Origin: Comamonadaceae bacterium
Lineage (GTDB): Bacteria > Pseudomonadota > Gammaproteobacteria > Burkholderiales > Rhodocyclaceae
DNA length: 64,000 bases
Assembly (NCBI GenBank): GCA_029255645.1
Contig: JANLJE010000003.1
Coordinates: 45,963 to 109,962, forward strand
Direction of reading: 5' to 3'
Position numbers and translations under genes: made by a program. The notes beneath the pieces were generated by a model. The model worked only from the letters and a program-made list of their open reading frames with translations, had not been told where the DNA came from and searched no databases. Positions within the stretch are counted from its first letter, which is position 1. Every line of letters starts with the position of its first letter. This document shows positions 37,980 to 47,340 of the stretch, piece by piece.

Positions 37980-38648
37980 TTATTCCAGGGCGATCTTCAG
38001 GGCGGCGGCAGCGGCCCAGGGAGCAAAGGCCAGGCCGCCCACGGTGAGGGCGGCCAGGAGCGAGAGATGGGCGCCGGGCCCCAGGCCGCTGACGCTGGCA
38101 TCGACGGCCCCGGCACCAAAAATCAGTACCGGAATATACAGGGGCAACACCAGCAGGGAAAGCAGCACCCCGCCGCCGCGCAAGCCCAGGGTCAGCCCGG
38201 CACCGATGGCGCCGATGCCCGAGAGCGCCGGAGTGCCGAGCAGGATGGAGCCGGCCAGCACCCACAGGGCGTCGGTAGGCAGATCGAATTGCAGGCCCAG
38301 CACCGGGGCGAGCAGGGCCAGGGGCAGGCCGGAGACCAGCCAGTGCGCGATCACCTTGCCCAGCACCATGAGCCCGAGCGGATTGGGTGACAGGGCCAGT
38401 TGTTCCAGGGTGCCATCGCGGTAGTCGTCGGCAAACAGGCGGGGTAGGGACAGCTGGGTTGCCAGCAGGGCCCCGACCCAGAGCACACCCGGCGCCAGTT
38501 GGCGCAGCAGGTCCACCTCCGGCCCGACGCCGAGCGGGAACAGACTGGCGACGATGATGAAGAAGAACAGCACCGAGGCCAGGTCAGCGGGCCGGCGCAG
38601 CGCCAGGCGCAGGTCGCGGGCAATGGTGTGGGAGACGATGCGGAACAT
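37980..38648 (-). CDS. ccmB: Heme exporter membrane subunit CcmB
   Basis: 222 residues with six membrane helices and the CcmB hallmarks (FADDYRDGTLEQLALSPNPL near residue 72, then LVLPLYIPVLIFGAGAV). It is the permease partner of the CcmA ATPase in the complex that frees holo-CcmE. It starts 3 bp after ccmA. Confidence 0.96.
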   Translation of the reverse strand: MFRIVSHTIARDLRLALRRPADLASVLFFFIIVASLFPLGVGPEVDLLRQLAPGVLWVGALLATQLSLPRLFADDYRDGTLEQLALSPNPLGLMVLGKVIAHWLVSGLPLALLAPVLGLQFDLPTDALWVLAGSILLGTPALSGIGAIGAGLTLGLRGGGVLLSLLVLPLYIPVLIFGAGAVDASVSGLGPGAHLSLLAALTVGGLAFAPWAAAAALKIALE

Positions 38649-38651
38649 GGC

Positions 38652-39269
38652 TCAGGCTCCCAAACGCAGAACGCGTACGGCGCCAGCAGGAATTTCCACC
38701 GGCTGGTGCGTGGTCATCACGGCCAGCCCCCCGCGCTGCAGGTGAGCGCCGATGATGCCCACCAGCCAGTCCACCGCATGCACGTCCAGGGCCACGAAAG
38801 GCTCATCGAGAATCCACAGGGGGCGGCGCTCCTGCACCAGCCGGGCCAGGGCGACCCGGCGTTTCTGGCCTTGCGAGAGGTAGCGGCAGATCAGATCTTC
38901 CCGGCCCGAGAGACCCACCTGCGCCAGGGCATCCAGGGCATCGTCCGCGGCCAGGTCTTCCCCGGCCAGCCGGGCCGAAGCCAGCAGGTTTTCCAGCGGG
39001 CTGAGCTCTTCCTTGATGGCATTGAGGTGGCCCAGGTAACAGAGATCGGCGCGAAAATCGTCGGCCAGCTTGCGGATGGATGCCCCTTTCCAGCGGACTT
39101 CACCGGATTCAGGCGGGGAAAGGCCGCACAACATGCGCAGCAGGCTGGTCTTGCCGGCCCCGTTTTTGCCCTGCAGGAACAGCAGTTCGCCTTCTGCCAG
39201 GCCAAAACTCACGCCGTGAAACAGGCGCCGCGCACCGCGGATACATTCCAGGTTGTCGGCTTCCAGCAT
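38652..39269 (-). CDS. ccmA: Heme exporter ATP-binding protein CcmA
   Basis: 205 residues, a small ABC ATPase: Walker A GKNGAGKTSLLRML, signature YLSQGQKRRVALARL, Walker B PLWILDEP and the switch His in VMTTHQP. ATP hydrolysis drives release of heme-loaded CcmE. It is the first gene of ccmABCDEFGHI; the 186 bp upstream region should carry the operon promoter. Confidence 0.96.
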   Translation of the reverse strand: MLEADNLECIRGARRLFHGVSFGLAEGELLFLQGKNGAGKTSLLRMLCGLSPPESGEVRWKGASIRKLADDFRADLCYLGHLNAIKEELSPLENLLASARLAGEDLAADDALDALAQVGLSGREDLICRYLSQGQKRRVALARLVQERRPLWILDEPFVALDVHAVDWLVGIIGAHLQRGGLAVMTTHQPVEIPAGAVRVLRLGA

Positions 39270-39455
39270 GGGTTTGAGGGCTTTCTGAGCGCAAGGCGAA
39301 AGAGCGGAGGCAGAAGTGTAGCGGCTCTTTGATGGGAAGCAAAACCGGAGCAGAGGATGCGGAGCGGCTTTGATGCGGGGGATTGGCGCCCTGGCCGCTG
39401 CCCATGCTCAGGCGGCTATGCGCTGCGGCCGCTTGCCATCTGCCCAGCTGCCCAG

Positions 39456-40724
39456 CTAAGCGGTTTCCTTCATGAAGTAACGTTCGAGGGCGAGCAGCAG
39501 GATTGCCCGCAGCCGGGTTTCGTCGGCTTGGCCGTAAGTTTCATGCAAACGGGTGGCGAGTGGCAGGAAACGGTCGAGCAGGTGGGGGTCGAAATGGGTG
39601 CCCCGGTCGCGTCGCATGATGTCCGTGGCTTCTGCCGGGGTCATCGGGCCTTTGTAGGGGCGGCGGGAGGTGAGTGCATCGAATACATCCACCACGGCAA
39701 AAATGCGGGCGTTGAGCGGAATGGCTTCCCCGGCCAGCCCTTCCATGTAGCCGCTGCCATCGTATTTTTCGTGATGGTAGGCCACGACTTCGCGGGCCTG
39801 CAGGAGCCAGGCCGACTGGCGCAGGATGTCTCCGCCCAGGGTGACGTGGGTTTTCATGACGGCGAATTCTTCCGGAGTCAGCCGGCCGGGTTTGAGCAGG
39901 ATGTTGTCGGAGATGCCGATCTTGCCGACATCGTGCAGGAAAGCCCCGGCAATCAGGTTGCGCATCTGGCTGGCGGCAATGCCGACCGCCTCCCCCAGGG
40001 CCACGGCGTAGAGCGTCACCCGGTAGTTGTGGATATTGGTGTCGGAGTCGCGCTGGGCGATGGCGCTGCCCAGCACTTCGAGCATTTCCAGGTTGCCGCG
40101 CAGGATCGAGCGGCTGCGGGCCAGGAGTTCGCGATGCAGGGCCAGCACCACCGGGTAGACCGTCAGGGCGGTCAAGACAATGGCCAGCACTACCATCGCC
40201 ACGGTGCGCATTACGTCTTCCTGGATCTGGGTCATGGTTTCCTGGTCAGGCAGATACACCCCCTCCAGGTAGCCCACGGGCGCTCCCCCCGGTCGGGCGA
40301 TGGGGACGGCCACCACCAGCGCGAATTCACCCTGGATCAGGTGTTTCATGTAGCGCGGTTGTGTCGTCAGTTCCACGTGTCCGCCCCGTTTCAGTTCCTC
40401 TTCCAGATATTTCAGTTCGGGTGGCACATACTCGATCAGGCGGGTTTTGTTGTGGTCATAGAGTTCGACGATGCCGAAGTGGTCGGTGGCTATCTGTTCG
40501 ACCAGGTGCTCCAGGTCAGCCGCCGCGAGCTTGCCCTGGGCATGGGCTTCGAGCGTGGCCGGCGGGATGCGGTGCGCCGCCATCACCGCCATGGCCAGCA
40601 CCTTCTCGTCGATCCGTTCGGATTCGGTGTACCAGGTGATGAGGCCGACCAGTGCTGCGGTCACGCTGCTGACCAGCAGCAGGCGGCGGCGCAGGGTCTG
40701 GAGGGGGTTGTCGGACTGGGTCAT
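39456..40724 (-). CDS. HD-GYP domain protein (probable cyclic-di-GMP phosphodiesterase)
   Basis: 422 residues. Two membrane helices (residues 14-30 and about 170-195) enclose a periplasmic sensory region of about 140 residues, then a short HAMP-like linker. The HD-GYP domain is at about 220-400: HDVGKIGISD, HHEKYDGSGYMEGL and DVFDALTSRRPYK. The metal-binding His/Asp residues are present, but the eponymous GYP reads GYM. ATG 40724 overlaps the stop of the TolC-like gene (ATGA), so it is co-translated with the metal-efflux operon. Confidence 0.88.
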   Translation of the reverse strand: MTQSDNPLQTLRRRLLLVSSVTAALVGLITWYTESERIDEKVLAMAVMAAHRIPPATLEAHAQGKLAAADLEHLVEQIATDHFGIVELYDHNKTRLIEYVPPELKYLEEELKRGGHVELTTQPRYMKHLIQGEFALVVAVPIARPGGAPVGYLEGVYLPDQETMTQIQEDVMRTVAMVVLAIVLTALTVYPVVLALHRELLARSRSILRGNLEMLEVLGSAIAQRDSDTNIHNYRVTLYAVALGEAVGIAASQMRNLIAGAFLHDVGKIGISDNILLKPGRLTPEEFAVMKTHVTLGGDILRQSAWLLQAREVVAYHHEKYDGSGYMEGLAGEAIPLNARIFAVVDVFDALTSRRPYKGPMTPAEATDIMRRDRGTHFDPHLLDRFLPLATRLHETYGQADETRLRAILLLALERYFMKETA

Positions 40725-41995
40725 GGCGGATCTTGGGCTAAATGACGGTCGTGGCTGAAACTCCAGAGTTTATGACTGTCGATCTGCAGCCGGTAGTTTT
40801 TTTCCAGTGCGTCGAGCTGGGCCAGCCGGGCATCCAGTTCGGCGGCGAAGGCGAGGCGGCGGGCGGCCAGCATTTCCGCCAGGCTGCCTTCGCCCAGTTC
40901 GTAGGCCCTGGCCTGCAACTGGGCGGCCTTGCTCATGCGGGCGGCGGCATCCTGGCTGGAGCGCCAGGCGGCGTAAGCGCCCCGGGCCTGTTGCCAGGCG
41001 GCCCGGGCGCTGGCCCGGGTTTCCCGCAGCGCCTGGGCTTCCTGTTCGCTGGCGATGCTGGCTTCGGCCCGGCGGCGGTCGGCTTCGGCCTGGCGGGCGC
41101 TCCCCCCGATGGGAATGGTGAGGGAAAGGCCGAGGAGCCGCTCTTCACCATCCTTTTCCCGGGTCAGCCGGACCCCGACGGTGGGGTCGGCCAGCCGCTC
41201 CCGGTCGGTGCGCTGGGCCTGCAGCTGGCTGCGTGAGGATTCCAGCCGCGCCAGGCGCAGGCCCGGCTCATGGGTCAGAAGCTCCTGTTCCCATTGTTCC
41301 AGGTTGCCCTCGATGGCCTGGGGCGGGCTCAGGGTCAGCTGGGTGGGCAGGGGCAGACCGGGAAAGCGTTGTTGCAGCTGCTCCCGGGTCGCGTGCAGTT
41401 CCGCCTCGCGGGTTTGCTGTTCGGCTTCCATCTGGGCGAGGGCGGCTTCGATCTGCAGTGTTTCCAGTTCGGAGGCATCGCCGAGTTCCCGGCGCCGCTG
41501 GATGGCGCGGGTTTCCTTGGCCAGCGTCGTCCGGGCGGCTTCGATCTGGGTCAGCCGTTGCTGGGCCCGCAGCCAGGCAAACCAGGTCTCCAGCAATAGC
41601 CGGGCGCCGTTGTGCAGGCGTTCTTCGGCGGCGGCTTCGGCGATGGCGCGCTGCTCCTGGCCCAGGCGCGTATCCAGGGCGGCCTTGCCGGGGAGGCGCC
41701 AGGCCCGCTCCACTCCGACGGCCCAATCCTGGGTGTGGCGGTCCGGCCCGCTCATGGCATCGCGGCTACGGCGCTGCTGGCCTTCGAGGGTCACGGCCCA
41801 TTCATGGGGGCCGGCTTCGAGCTGGCGTTGCCAGGCTTCGCCCCGGGCAATTTCACCCTGGCCAGCCCGGACCGAGGGCAATTCGAGCAGGGCCTGCCGC
41901 ACCGCGGCTTCGGGGGGCAGGGCCGAGTCGGCGTGGGCCGAAAGGGGGCTCAGGGCGGCGAGCAGCAGGGCGAAGCGGTGCAAGGAGGACTTCAT
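40721..41995 (-). CDS. TolC/CzcC-family outer membrane efflux protein
   Basis: 424 residues with a signal peptide (LLLAALSPLSAHA). Two OEP repeats of long coiled-coil helices are seen (for example ELGDASELETLQIEAALAQMEAEQ and ELGEGSLAEMLAARRLAFAAEL). It should form the outer membrane channel of the RND pump encoded upstream. No lipobox is visible. It overlaps the DUF3240 gene and the HD-GYP gene by 4 bp each. Confidence 0.9.
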   Translation of the reverse strand: MKSSLHRFALLLAALSPLSAHADSALPPEAAVRQALLELPSVRAGQGEIARGEAWQRQLEAGPHEWAVTLEGQQRRSRDAMSGPDRHTQDWAVGVERAWRLPGKAALDTRLGQEQRAIAEAAAEERLHNGARLLLETWFAWLRAQQRLTQIEAARTTLAKETRAIQRRRELGDASELETLQIEAALAQMEAEQQTREAELHATREQLQQRFPGLPLPTQLTLSPPQAIEGNLEQWEQELLTHEPGLRLARLESSRSQLQAQRTDRERLADPTVGVRLTREKDGEERLLGLSLTIPIGGSARQAEADRRRAEASIASEQEAQALRETRASARAAWQQARGAYAAWRSSQDAAARMSKAAQLQARAYELGEGSLAEMLAARRLAFAAELDARLAQLDALEKNYRLQIDSHKLWSFSHDRHLAQDPP

Positions 41996-42321
41996 GCCAG
42001 CTTTCCGTGAGCCAGGACCGGCGTCAGCCAGTAGTAGAGGTTGGCGCCGGCGAAGGCGTCGCGCAGCAGGGCCAGAATGGCATCGGCCTTGCTCTGGCTG
42101 CTGCAGACGGTATCGAGCCGTTTGCGTTGCACATGGCCGCAGACCAGTTCGGCGGCTTCCACCAGCTGGACCGAGCTGCCGTGGCCTTGCGCTTCGGTCA
42201 AGGAAAAGCCGGAGGTCAGGTCCGGGTGGGCCAGCAGGGCATCGGCAACCGCTTCTTCGAGCTCATGGGGCACGATCAGGGTGAGCAGCATGGCGGATTC
42301 CGGCAGGGGGGATTCAGGCAT
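41992..42321 (-). CDS. DUF3240 family protein
   Basis: 109 residues. A small alpha/beta, PII-like protein (LLTLIVPHELEEAVADALLAH, and QRKRLDTVCSSQSKADAILALLR) matching DUF3240, which is found beside heavy-metal RND operons. Its role is unknown; metal sensing or pump modulation is plausible from the position only. ATG 42321 overlaps the pump gene by 8 bp; an internal ATG at 42291, right before the conserved sequence, is a good alternative. Confidence 0.8.
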   Translation of the reverse strand: MPESPLPESAMLLTLIVPHELEEAVADALLAHPDLTSGFSLTEAQGHGSSVQLVEAAELVCGHVQRKRLDTVCSSQSKADAILALLRDAFAGANLYYWLTPVLAHGKLA

Positions 42322-45300
42322 GAGGGGCCTCGCGAAAAGGAGTGGGGGGCCGCTGGCCGAAACGGCGGTACAGGATCGGCAGGATCAGCAGCGTCAGCAG
42401 GGTGGAGGTCACGAGGCCGCCGATCACGACGATGGCGAGCGGCCTTTGCACTTCCGAACCGGGGCCACTGGCAAACAGCAGCGGCACGAGGCCCAGGGCG
42501 GCGATGCTGGCGGTCATCAGCACCGGCCGCAGGCGACGTTTGGCGCCTTCCACCACCACCTGGTCGATGGATAGGCCGGTGGCCAGCAGCTGGTTGAAAT
42601 AGCTCACCATCACCACGCCGTTCAGGACGGCGATACCGAGCAGGGCGATGAAGCCGACGGAAGCGGGGACGGACAGGTATTCGCCGGACAGCAGCAGCGA
42701 GAACACGCCACCCACCAGGGCAAAGGGAATGTTGGAGAGCACCAGCACCGCCTGGCGCACCGAGCGGAAGGTGGAAAAGAGCAGGAAGAAGATCAGCGCC
42801 AGGGCCATCGGCACCACGATCGCCAGCCGGGCGGCGGCGCGCTGCTGGTTTTCGAACTGGCCGCCCCAGGCGACCCGATAGCCGGGCGGGAGCTGGATGC
42901 CGGTTTCGACCGCCTTGCGGGCGTCCTCGACAAAGCCGACCAGGTCGCGGCCGCGCACATTGGACTGGACCACCACGAAGCGCTGGGCGTTTTCCCGGTC
43001 GACCTTGACCGGGCCGTCTACCCGCTCGATGCGGGCGATGCTGGTGAGGGGAATGCTCTGGCCGTCCGGCGCGGCGATGCGGAGCCCGGTGAAGGCCGAG
43101 GGACTGTCGCGCAGATCGACCGAGCCCTTGATGAGCAGGGACAGGCGCCGCCCGGATTCAATCACGGTGCCGACGATCTGGCCTTCCAGCAGGCCCTTCA
43201 GGGTGTCCTCCACTTCTTCGACATTGAGGCCGAAGCGCCCGGCCGCGAGCCGGTCCACGCGGATCTGCAGGTACTGGACGCCTTCGTTCTTGATGGTGAA
43301 AGTGTCTTCGGCGCCCTGGATGCCCTTGATGCTGGTCTCGATCTGCCCGGCGAGCCGGTTGAGGGTGTTCAGGTCCGGGCCGTAAATCTTGACCGCCAGA
43401 TCGCCGCGCACCCCGGTCAGCATTTCGGAAACGCGCATGTCGATCGGTTGGGTGAAGGAAAAGCCGATGCCGGGAAAGTCGGCCATCACCTGGCGCAGCT
43501 GATCGGTGAGCCAGTCCGGGTCCGGGGTGCGCCATTCGTTCCTGGGCTTGAGGACCAAGAAGGTGTCGGTCTGATTCAGGCCCATCGGGTCGAGGCCCAG
43601 TTCATCGGCGCCGGTGCGGGCGACGATCGCCTTTACCTCCGGCACCCCTTCCATGATGGCGCGTTGAATGCGGCCATCCAGGGCCAGGCTCTGCTCCAGG
43701 GTGATGGAGGGCAGCTTTTCCAGCTGCATGATCAGGTCCCCTTCATCCATGGTGGGCATGAAGCTCTTGCCGAGCAGGGTATAGGCCCCTGCGGCCGCGA
43801 CCAGGCTGACCAGGGCGCCCACGATCATGGTCCGGGTGTGGGCCAGGGCCCAGGACAGCAGCCGGTCGTAAATGCCATTCATCCGGCGTACCAGCCAGGG
43901 CTCCTGATGGGCCCCGCGCTGCATCAGCCACGAGGCCAGCACGGGCACGGTGGTCAGGGAGAGAAGGAGCGAGGCGGAGAGCGCGAACACGATGGTGAGC
44001 GCCACCGGGCCGAACATCTTGCCTTCCAGCCCCTGCAGCGAAAGCAGCGGCAAAAAGACGATGATGATGATGAAAATGCCGGAGGCCACCGGGGCGGCCA
44101 CCTCCCGGGCGGCCCGGTAGATCAGGTGCAGGGTGGGCAGGTTGTCCGGGGCGTGGGCCAGTTCGGTTTCCACGTTTTCGACCACCACCACCGCCGCATC
44201 CACCAGCATCCCGATGGCGATGGCCAGGCCGCCCAGGCTCATGAGATTGGCCGAGAGCCCGAAACGGTCCATCAGGATGAAGGTCGCCAGGGCCGAGAGG
44301 GGCAGCATCAGGGCGACCACCACGGCAGCGCGCAGGTTGCCGAGGAAGGCCAGCAGCAGGATCAGCACCAGCACGATCGCTTCGAGCAAGGCCTTGGAGA
44401 CGGTCTGCACGGCCCGGTCCACCAGGGAACTGCGGTCGTAGAAGGGCACGATGCTGATGCCCGGCGGCAGGGCGGGCGCGATTTCGTCCAGCCGCGCCTT
44501 GACGCCGGCCACCACGGCCCGCGCATTGGCGCCCCGGAGACCGAGCACCAGGCCCTGCACCGCCTCGCCCCCGCCACTCTTGGTCACGGCGCCATAGCGG
44601 CTCAGGTAGCCATACCGCACGGCAGCCACGTCCCCCACCCGGGCGACGCCGCCGGGGCCGCTCTGGACCACGATGGCGGCGACGTCCTCCAGGGTGCGGA
44701 TGGCGCCCTCGGTGCGTACCAGCAGGGATTCCTCCCCGTCGTTGAGGCGCCCGGCCCCGTCGTTGCGGTTGTTGCGGGCCAGGGCTTCGCGCAGCTGCGC
44801 CAGGGACAGGCCCCGGGCCGCCAGGGCCGTGGTGTCGGGCACGACTTCGAAGGTCTTTACATAGCCGCCCAGGCTATTGACATCGGCCACGCCGGGCACG
44901 GTGCGCAGCTGCGGGCGGATCACCCATTCCAGCAGGCTGCGCTTTTCATCGAGCGGCAGGTCTCCTTCGATGGTGAACATGAACATTTCCCCGAGCGGGG
45001 TGGTGATCGGGGCCAGGCCGCCGCTGATGCCGGGCGGCAGGCTGCCCATGACGCCGGACAGGCGTTCGCCCACCTGCTGGCGGGCCCAGTAGATGTCGGT
45101 GCCATCCTCGAAGTCGATGGTGATGTCGGTGATGGCGTATTTGGAGGTGGAGCGCAGCAGGCGCTGCCGCGGGATGCCCAGCATTTCCTGCTCGACCGGA
45201 GTGACGATGCGGGCTTCCACTTCTTCCGGGGTCATGCCGGGGGCCTTGAGGATGATCTTGACCTGAGAGGTGGAAACATCGGGAAAGGCGTCGATGGGAA

Positions 45301-45400
45301 GCTGCAGAAAAGCCTGTATCCCGAGTCCTGCGAGCATCAAGGTGAGCACCAGCACCAGGAGGCGCTGGGTCAGGGAAAAGCGGATCAGGCGCACCAGCAT
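42314..45400 (-). CDS. Heavy-metal efflux RND transporter, CzcA/CusA family
   Basis: 1028 residues with 12 membrane helices and two large periplasmic loops. N-terminal MLVRLIRFSLTQRLLVLVL is typical of HME-RND pumps. The TM4 element GLAIAIGMLVDAAVVVVENVE lacks the DFG aspartate of CzcA-type Zn/Co/Cd pumps, so the substrate is uncertain, possibly monovalent metal or another divalent. It is driven by proton influx and works with the adaptor and outer membrane channel. Its ATG overlaps the adaptor's TAA. Confidence 0.92.
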   Translation of the reverse strand: MLVRLIRFSLTQRLLVLVLTLMLAGLGIQAFLQLPIDAFPDVSTSQVKIILKAPGMTPEEVEARIVTPVEQEMLGIPRQRLLRSTSKYAITDITIDFEDGTDIYWARQQVGERLSGVMGSLPPGISGGLAPITTPLGEMFMFTIEGDLPLDEKRSLLEWVIRPQLRTVPGVADVNSLGGYVKTFEVVPDTTALAARGLSLAQLREALARNNRNDGAGRLNDGEESLLVRTEGAIRTLEDVAAIVVQSGPGGVARVGDVAAVRYGYLSRYGAVTKSGGGEAVQGLVLGLRGANARAVVAGVKARLDEIAPALPPGISIVPFYDRSSLVDRAVQTVSKALLEAIVLVLILLLAFLGNLRAAVVVALMLPLSALATFILMDRFGLSANLMSLGGLAIAIGMLVDAAVVVVENVETELAHAPDNLPTLHLIYRAAREVAAPVASGIFIIIIVFLPLLSLQGLEGKMFGPVALTIVFALSASLLLSLTTVPVLASWLMQRGAHQEPWLVRRMNGIYDRLLSWALAHTRTMIVGALVSLVAAAGAYTLLGKSFMPTMDEGDLIMQLEKLPSITLEQSLALDGRIQRAIMEGVPEVKAIVARTGADELGLDPMGLNQTDTFLVLKPRNEWRTPDPDWLTDQLRQVMADFPGIGFSFTQPIDMRVSEMLTGVRGDLAVKIYGPDLNTLNRLAGQIETSIKGIQGAEDTFTIKNEGVQYLQIRVDRLAAGRFGLNVEEVEDTLKGLLEGQIVGTVIESGRRLSLLIKGSVDLRDSPSAFTGLRIAAPDGQSIPLTSIARIERVDGPVKVDRENAQRFVVVQSNVRGRDLVGFVEDARKAVETGIQLPPGYRVAWGGQFENQQRAAARLAIVVPMALALIFFLLFSTFRSVRQAVLVLSNIPFALVGGVFSLLLSGEYLSVPASVGFIALLGIAVLNGVVMVSYFNQLLATGLSIDQVVVEGAKRRLRPVLMTASIAALGLVPLLFASGPGSEVQRPLAIVVIGGLVTSTLLTLLILPILYRRFGQRPPTPFREAPHA

Positions 45401-46494
45401 TACTTGCCCTCCGCCGCGCCAAGCAGCATGGCCTTGAGGCTGGCCACGCCCTGGACGGCCACCCGCTCACCGGGGGCGAGCCCTTCCACCATCACGGTAT
45501 CTCCGAGCTGGGAGAGCACCTTCACCGGGCGGGCCACGAAGCGGACCGAATCGCCCTTGCCCTGCTGGACAAAGGCCAGCAACTGTCCCCCATGGCGCAC
45601 CAGGGCGCGGCTGGGGAGGGCGAGCCCGGCCTGGCCGCTGACGTGAATTTCCACTTCCACGGCCTGGCCCGGGCTGAGCCGCGCACTGCCCTGATCCACC
45701 TGGGCGCGCAAGGTGGCATTCTGGCTCATCGGGTCCACGCTGCGGCTTATGGCCAGCAGCTTGCCCTCCAGCCCCAGGAGGGGCAGGCTCACCGGGTCGC
45801 CGACCTTGACCTGGGCGGCCACGGCGGGCGGCACCTGCAGGGTGATCCAGAGCGGGCTGAGCTTGCCGATGCGGGCAATCGGGGTGGCGGCGGGCAGGCG
45901 GTCTCCGGCCTGGGCCAGTTGGTCGAGCAGGATGCCGTCCATGCCCGCTCGCAGTTCCAGCAGCGGCGCGATCTGTCCCGGCTTGCCTCCGGCCAGGCTC
46001 AGGGCCTGGCGGCTTTGCGCCAGCTGGGCACTGGATTCAATGGCGCTCGCCCGGGTATTTTCCAGGCGGCCGGCGGGGATGATGCCTTCCTTGAACAGCT
46101 GTTCGTCGCGCTTTAACGCCGCTCCGGTCTGCGCCGCCCGGGCACTGGCTTCGCCGTGCTGGCGTTGCAGTTCCAGGGCGCCGGGGCTGACCAGGCGGGC
46201 CACCACCTGCCCCTTCTTGACCGCCGCTCCCGGCGCGACCAGCAGTTCCTGCAAGGTGCCCTCCAGGGGGGCGACCAGCACCTGCAACTGGCCGGCGGGG
46301 ACTTCGACCCGGCCCGGCAGATGCTGGAGCCGGGCGTCGGCCTGGGCATTCAGGACCTGGGTCTGGATGCCCAGGGAAAGGATCTGGCGTCCGCTCAGCG
46401 GGCCGGTTTCAGCAGCCTGGACGCAAACGGCGGTGAGCCAGAGCGGGAGCAGCAGGCAGAGTGCCTGACGTGGCATCGGGAGGTGAAGGGGCAT
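45400..46494 (-). CDS. Efflux RND transporter periplasmic adaptor subunit
   Basis: 364 residues with a signal peptide (ALCLLLPLWLTAVCVQA). The membrane-fusion order is clear: lipoyl half-motifs (VLVAPLEGTLQELLVAPGAAVKKGQ and LRAGMDGILLDQLAQAGD) around a helical hairpin, then a beta-barrel (PLWITLQVPPAVAAQVKVGD) and a C-terminal membrane-proximal domain. It lacks the Met- or His-rich extensions of CusB or CzcB. It is the first gene of the operon; a second in-frame ATG at 46476 is possible. Confidence 0.9.
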   Translation of the reverse strand: MPLHLPMPRQALCLLLPLWLTAVCVQAAETGPLSGRQILSLGIQTQVLNAQADARLQHLPGRVEVPAGQLQVLVAPLEGTLQELLVAPGAAVKKGQVVARLVSPGALELQRQHGEASARAAQTGAALKRDEQLFKEGIIPAGRLENTRASAIESSAQLAQSRQALSLAGGKPGQIAPLLELRAGMDGILLDQLAQAGDRLPAATPIARIGKLSPLWITLQVPPAVAAQVKVGDPVSLPLLGLEGKLLAISRSVDPMSQNATLRAQVDQGSARLSPGQAVEVEIHVSGQAGLALPSRALVRHGGQLLAFVQQGKGDSVRFVARPVKVLSQLGDTVMVEGLAPGERVAVQGVASLKAMLLGAAEGK

Positions 46495-46530
46495 GGGATG
46501 AGAATGTCCGTGAGCAAAATGGTGGCTACC

Positions 46531-47340
46531 TTAATTCACGCTGTCTGAACCGGGCCTGAACAGCGGTTGGCGGCAGGTGGGCCGCCCGGTTCCGGCCGGG
46601 GTGGGCGGCTGGAGTCGTTGCGGCGCCAGGCGGCCCAGACCCAACTCGGCCTTGAGCAGGATGGCCAGGCCAAGGCTGAGTGCCCAGGCGAACCACAGCG
46701 ACCAGAGGGTGTGGGAAAGAAAATGGGCGCCCTGGATCATGCGCGCCAGGCCCATCAGGCTGCCCAGGCCGAGCCCCGCCAGGAGGCCGAGGCGCGCCAG
46801 GCGAGCCCCGGCCGGGCGCAGGGCGATGCCCCAGACGATCCAGAGGTAGCCCGCCGAAGCGTGCCCGGCGGGAAAACATTCGCCCGCCTTGATGCCTTCC
46901 GGCGCCGCCGCAAAGAGCGGCAGATAGGGGGCGAAGCCGCCGAAGTCCGCCAGATCCCAGGGGCAGTAACGGTGGGTGAGGCCCTTCAGCAAGGTGGTGC
47001 CGAGGGGGATCAGCAGCATGCCCAGGGCGGCCAGCACGGCATTGCGGCGCGGCAGCCAGGCGAGTTCGCCCTTCCAGCCCAGGTAGCAGAAATAAAGGGC
47101 CCCGGCCACGGCCACGGAGGAAGCCTGTTTCATGCCGTGGTATAGCACGGTGTCGAGCAGCCATTGGTGGCGGAGCGGAAAGCGGCCCAGTTCCGGGTCG
47201 TAGAGGCGGCGGGCGATTTCCAGGTCGAGGCGGGTGTGCTCGGAGACCAGGAACAGCACGGCGGCGCCGATGAGCAGCAGCAGCGCCTGGGCGGCGGGCC
47301 AGCGCCAGGAAGCGGGCCGATGTGACGCTAGCTGCGGCAT
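46531..47340 (-). CDS. PAP2-family phosphatase, likely lipid A phosphatase
   Basis: 269 residues with six membrane helices. PAP2 motifs: KGLTHRYCPWDLADFGG (variant of KxxxxxxRP), CFPAGHASAGY (PSGH-like) and RMIQGAHFLSHTLWS. The Cys-Pro-Trp variant of motif 1 is typical of the LpxE/LpxF/LpxT-like group. The gene overlaps the end of eptA by 13 bp, so a role in removing or moving a lipid A phosphate in the periplasm is likely by context. The start MPQLASH is inferred from the end of antisense sequence in the long ORF. Confidence 0.85.
   Translation of the reverse strand: MPQLASHRPASWRWPAAQALLLLIGAAVLFLVSEHTRLDLEIARRLYDPELGRFPLRHQWLLDTVLYHGMKQASSVAVAGALYFCYLGWKGELAWLPRRNAVLAALGMLLIPLGTTLLKGLTHRYCPWDLADFGGFAPYLPLFAAAPEGIKAGECFPAGHASAGYLWIVWGIALRPAGARLARLGLLAGLGLGSLMGLARMIQGAHFLSHTLWSLWFAWALSLGLAILLKAELGLGRLAPQRLQPPTPAGTGRPTCRQPLFRPGSDSVN

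Noticed and set aside
43448-45646. 732-residue plus-strand ORF opposite the RND pump
   Set aside because: Antisense shadow; the pump matches its family over its full length.
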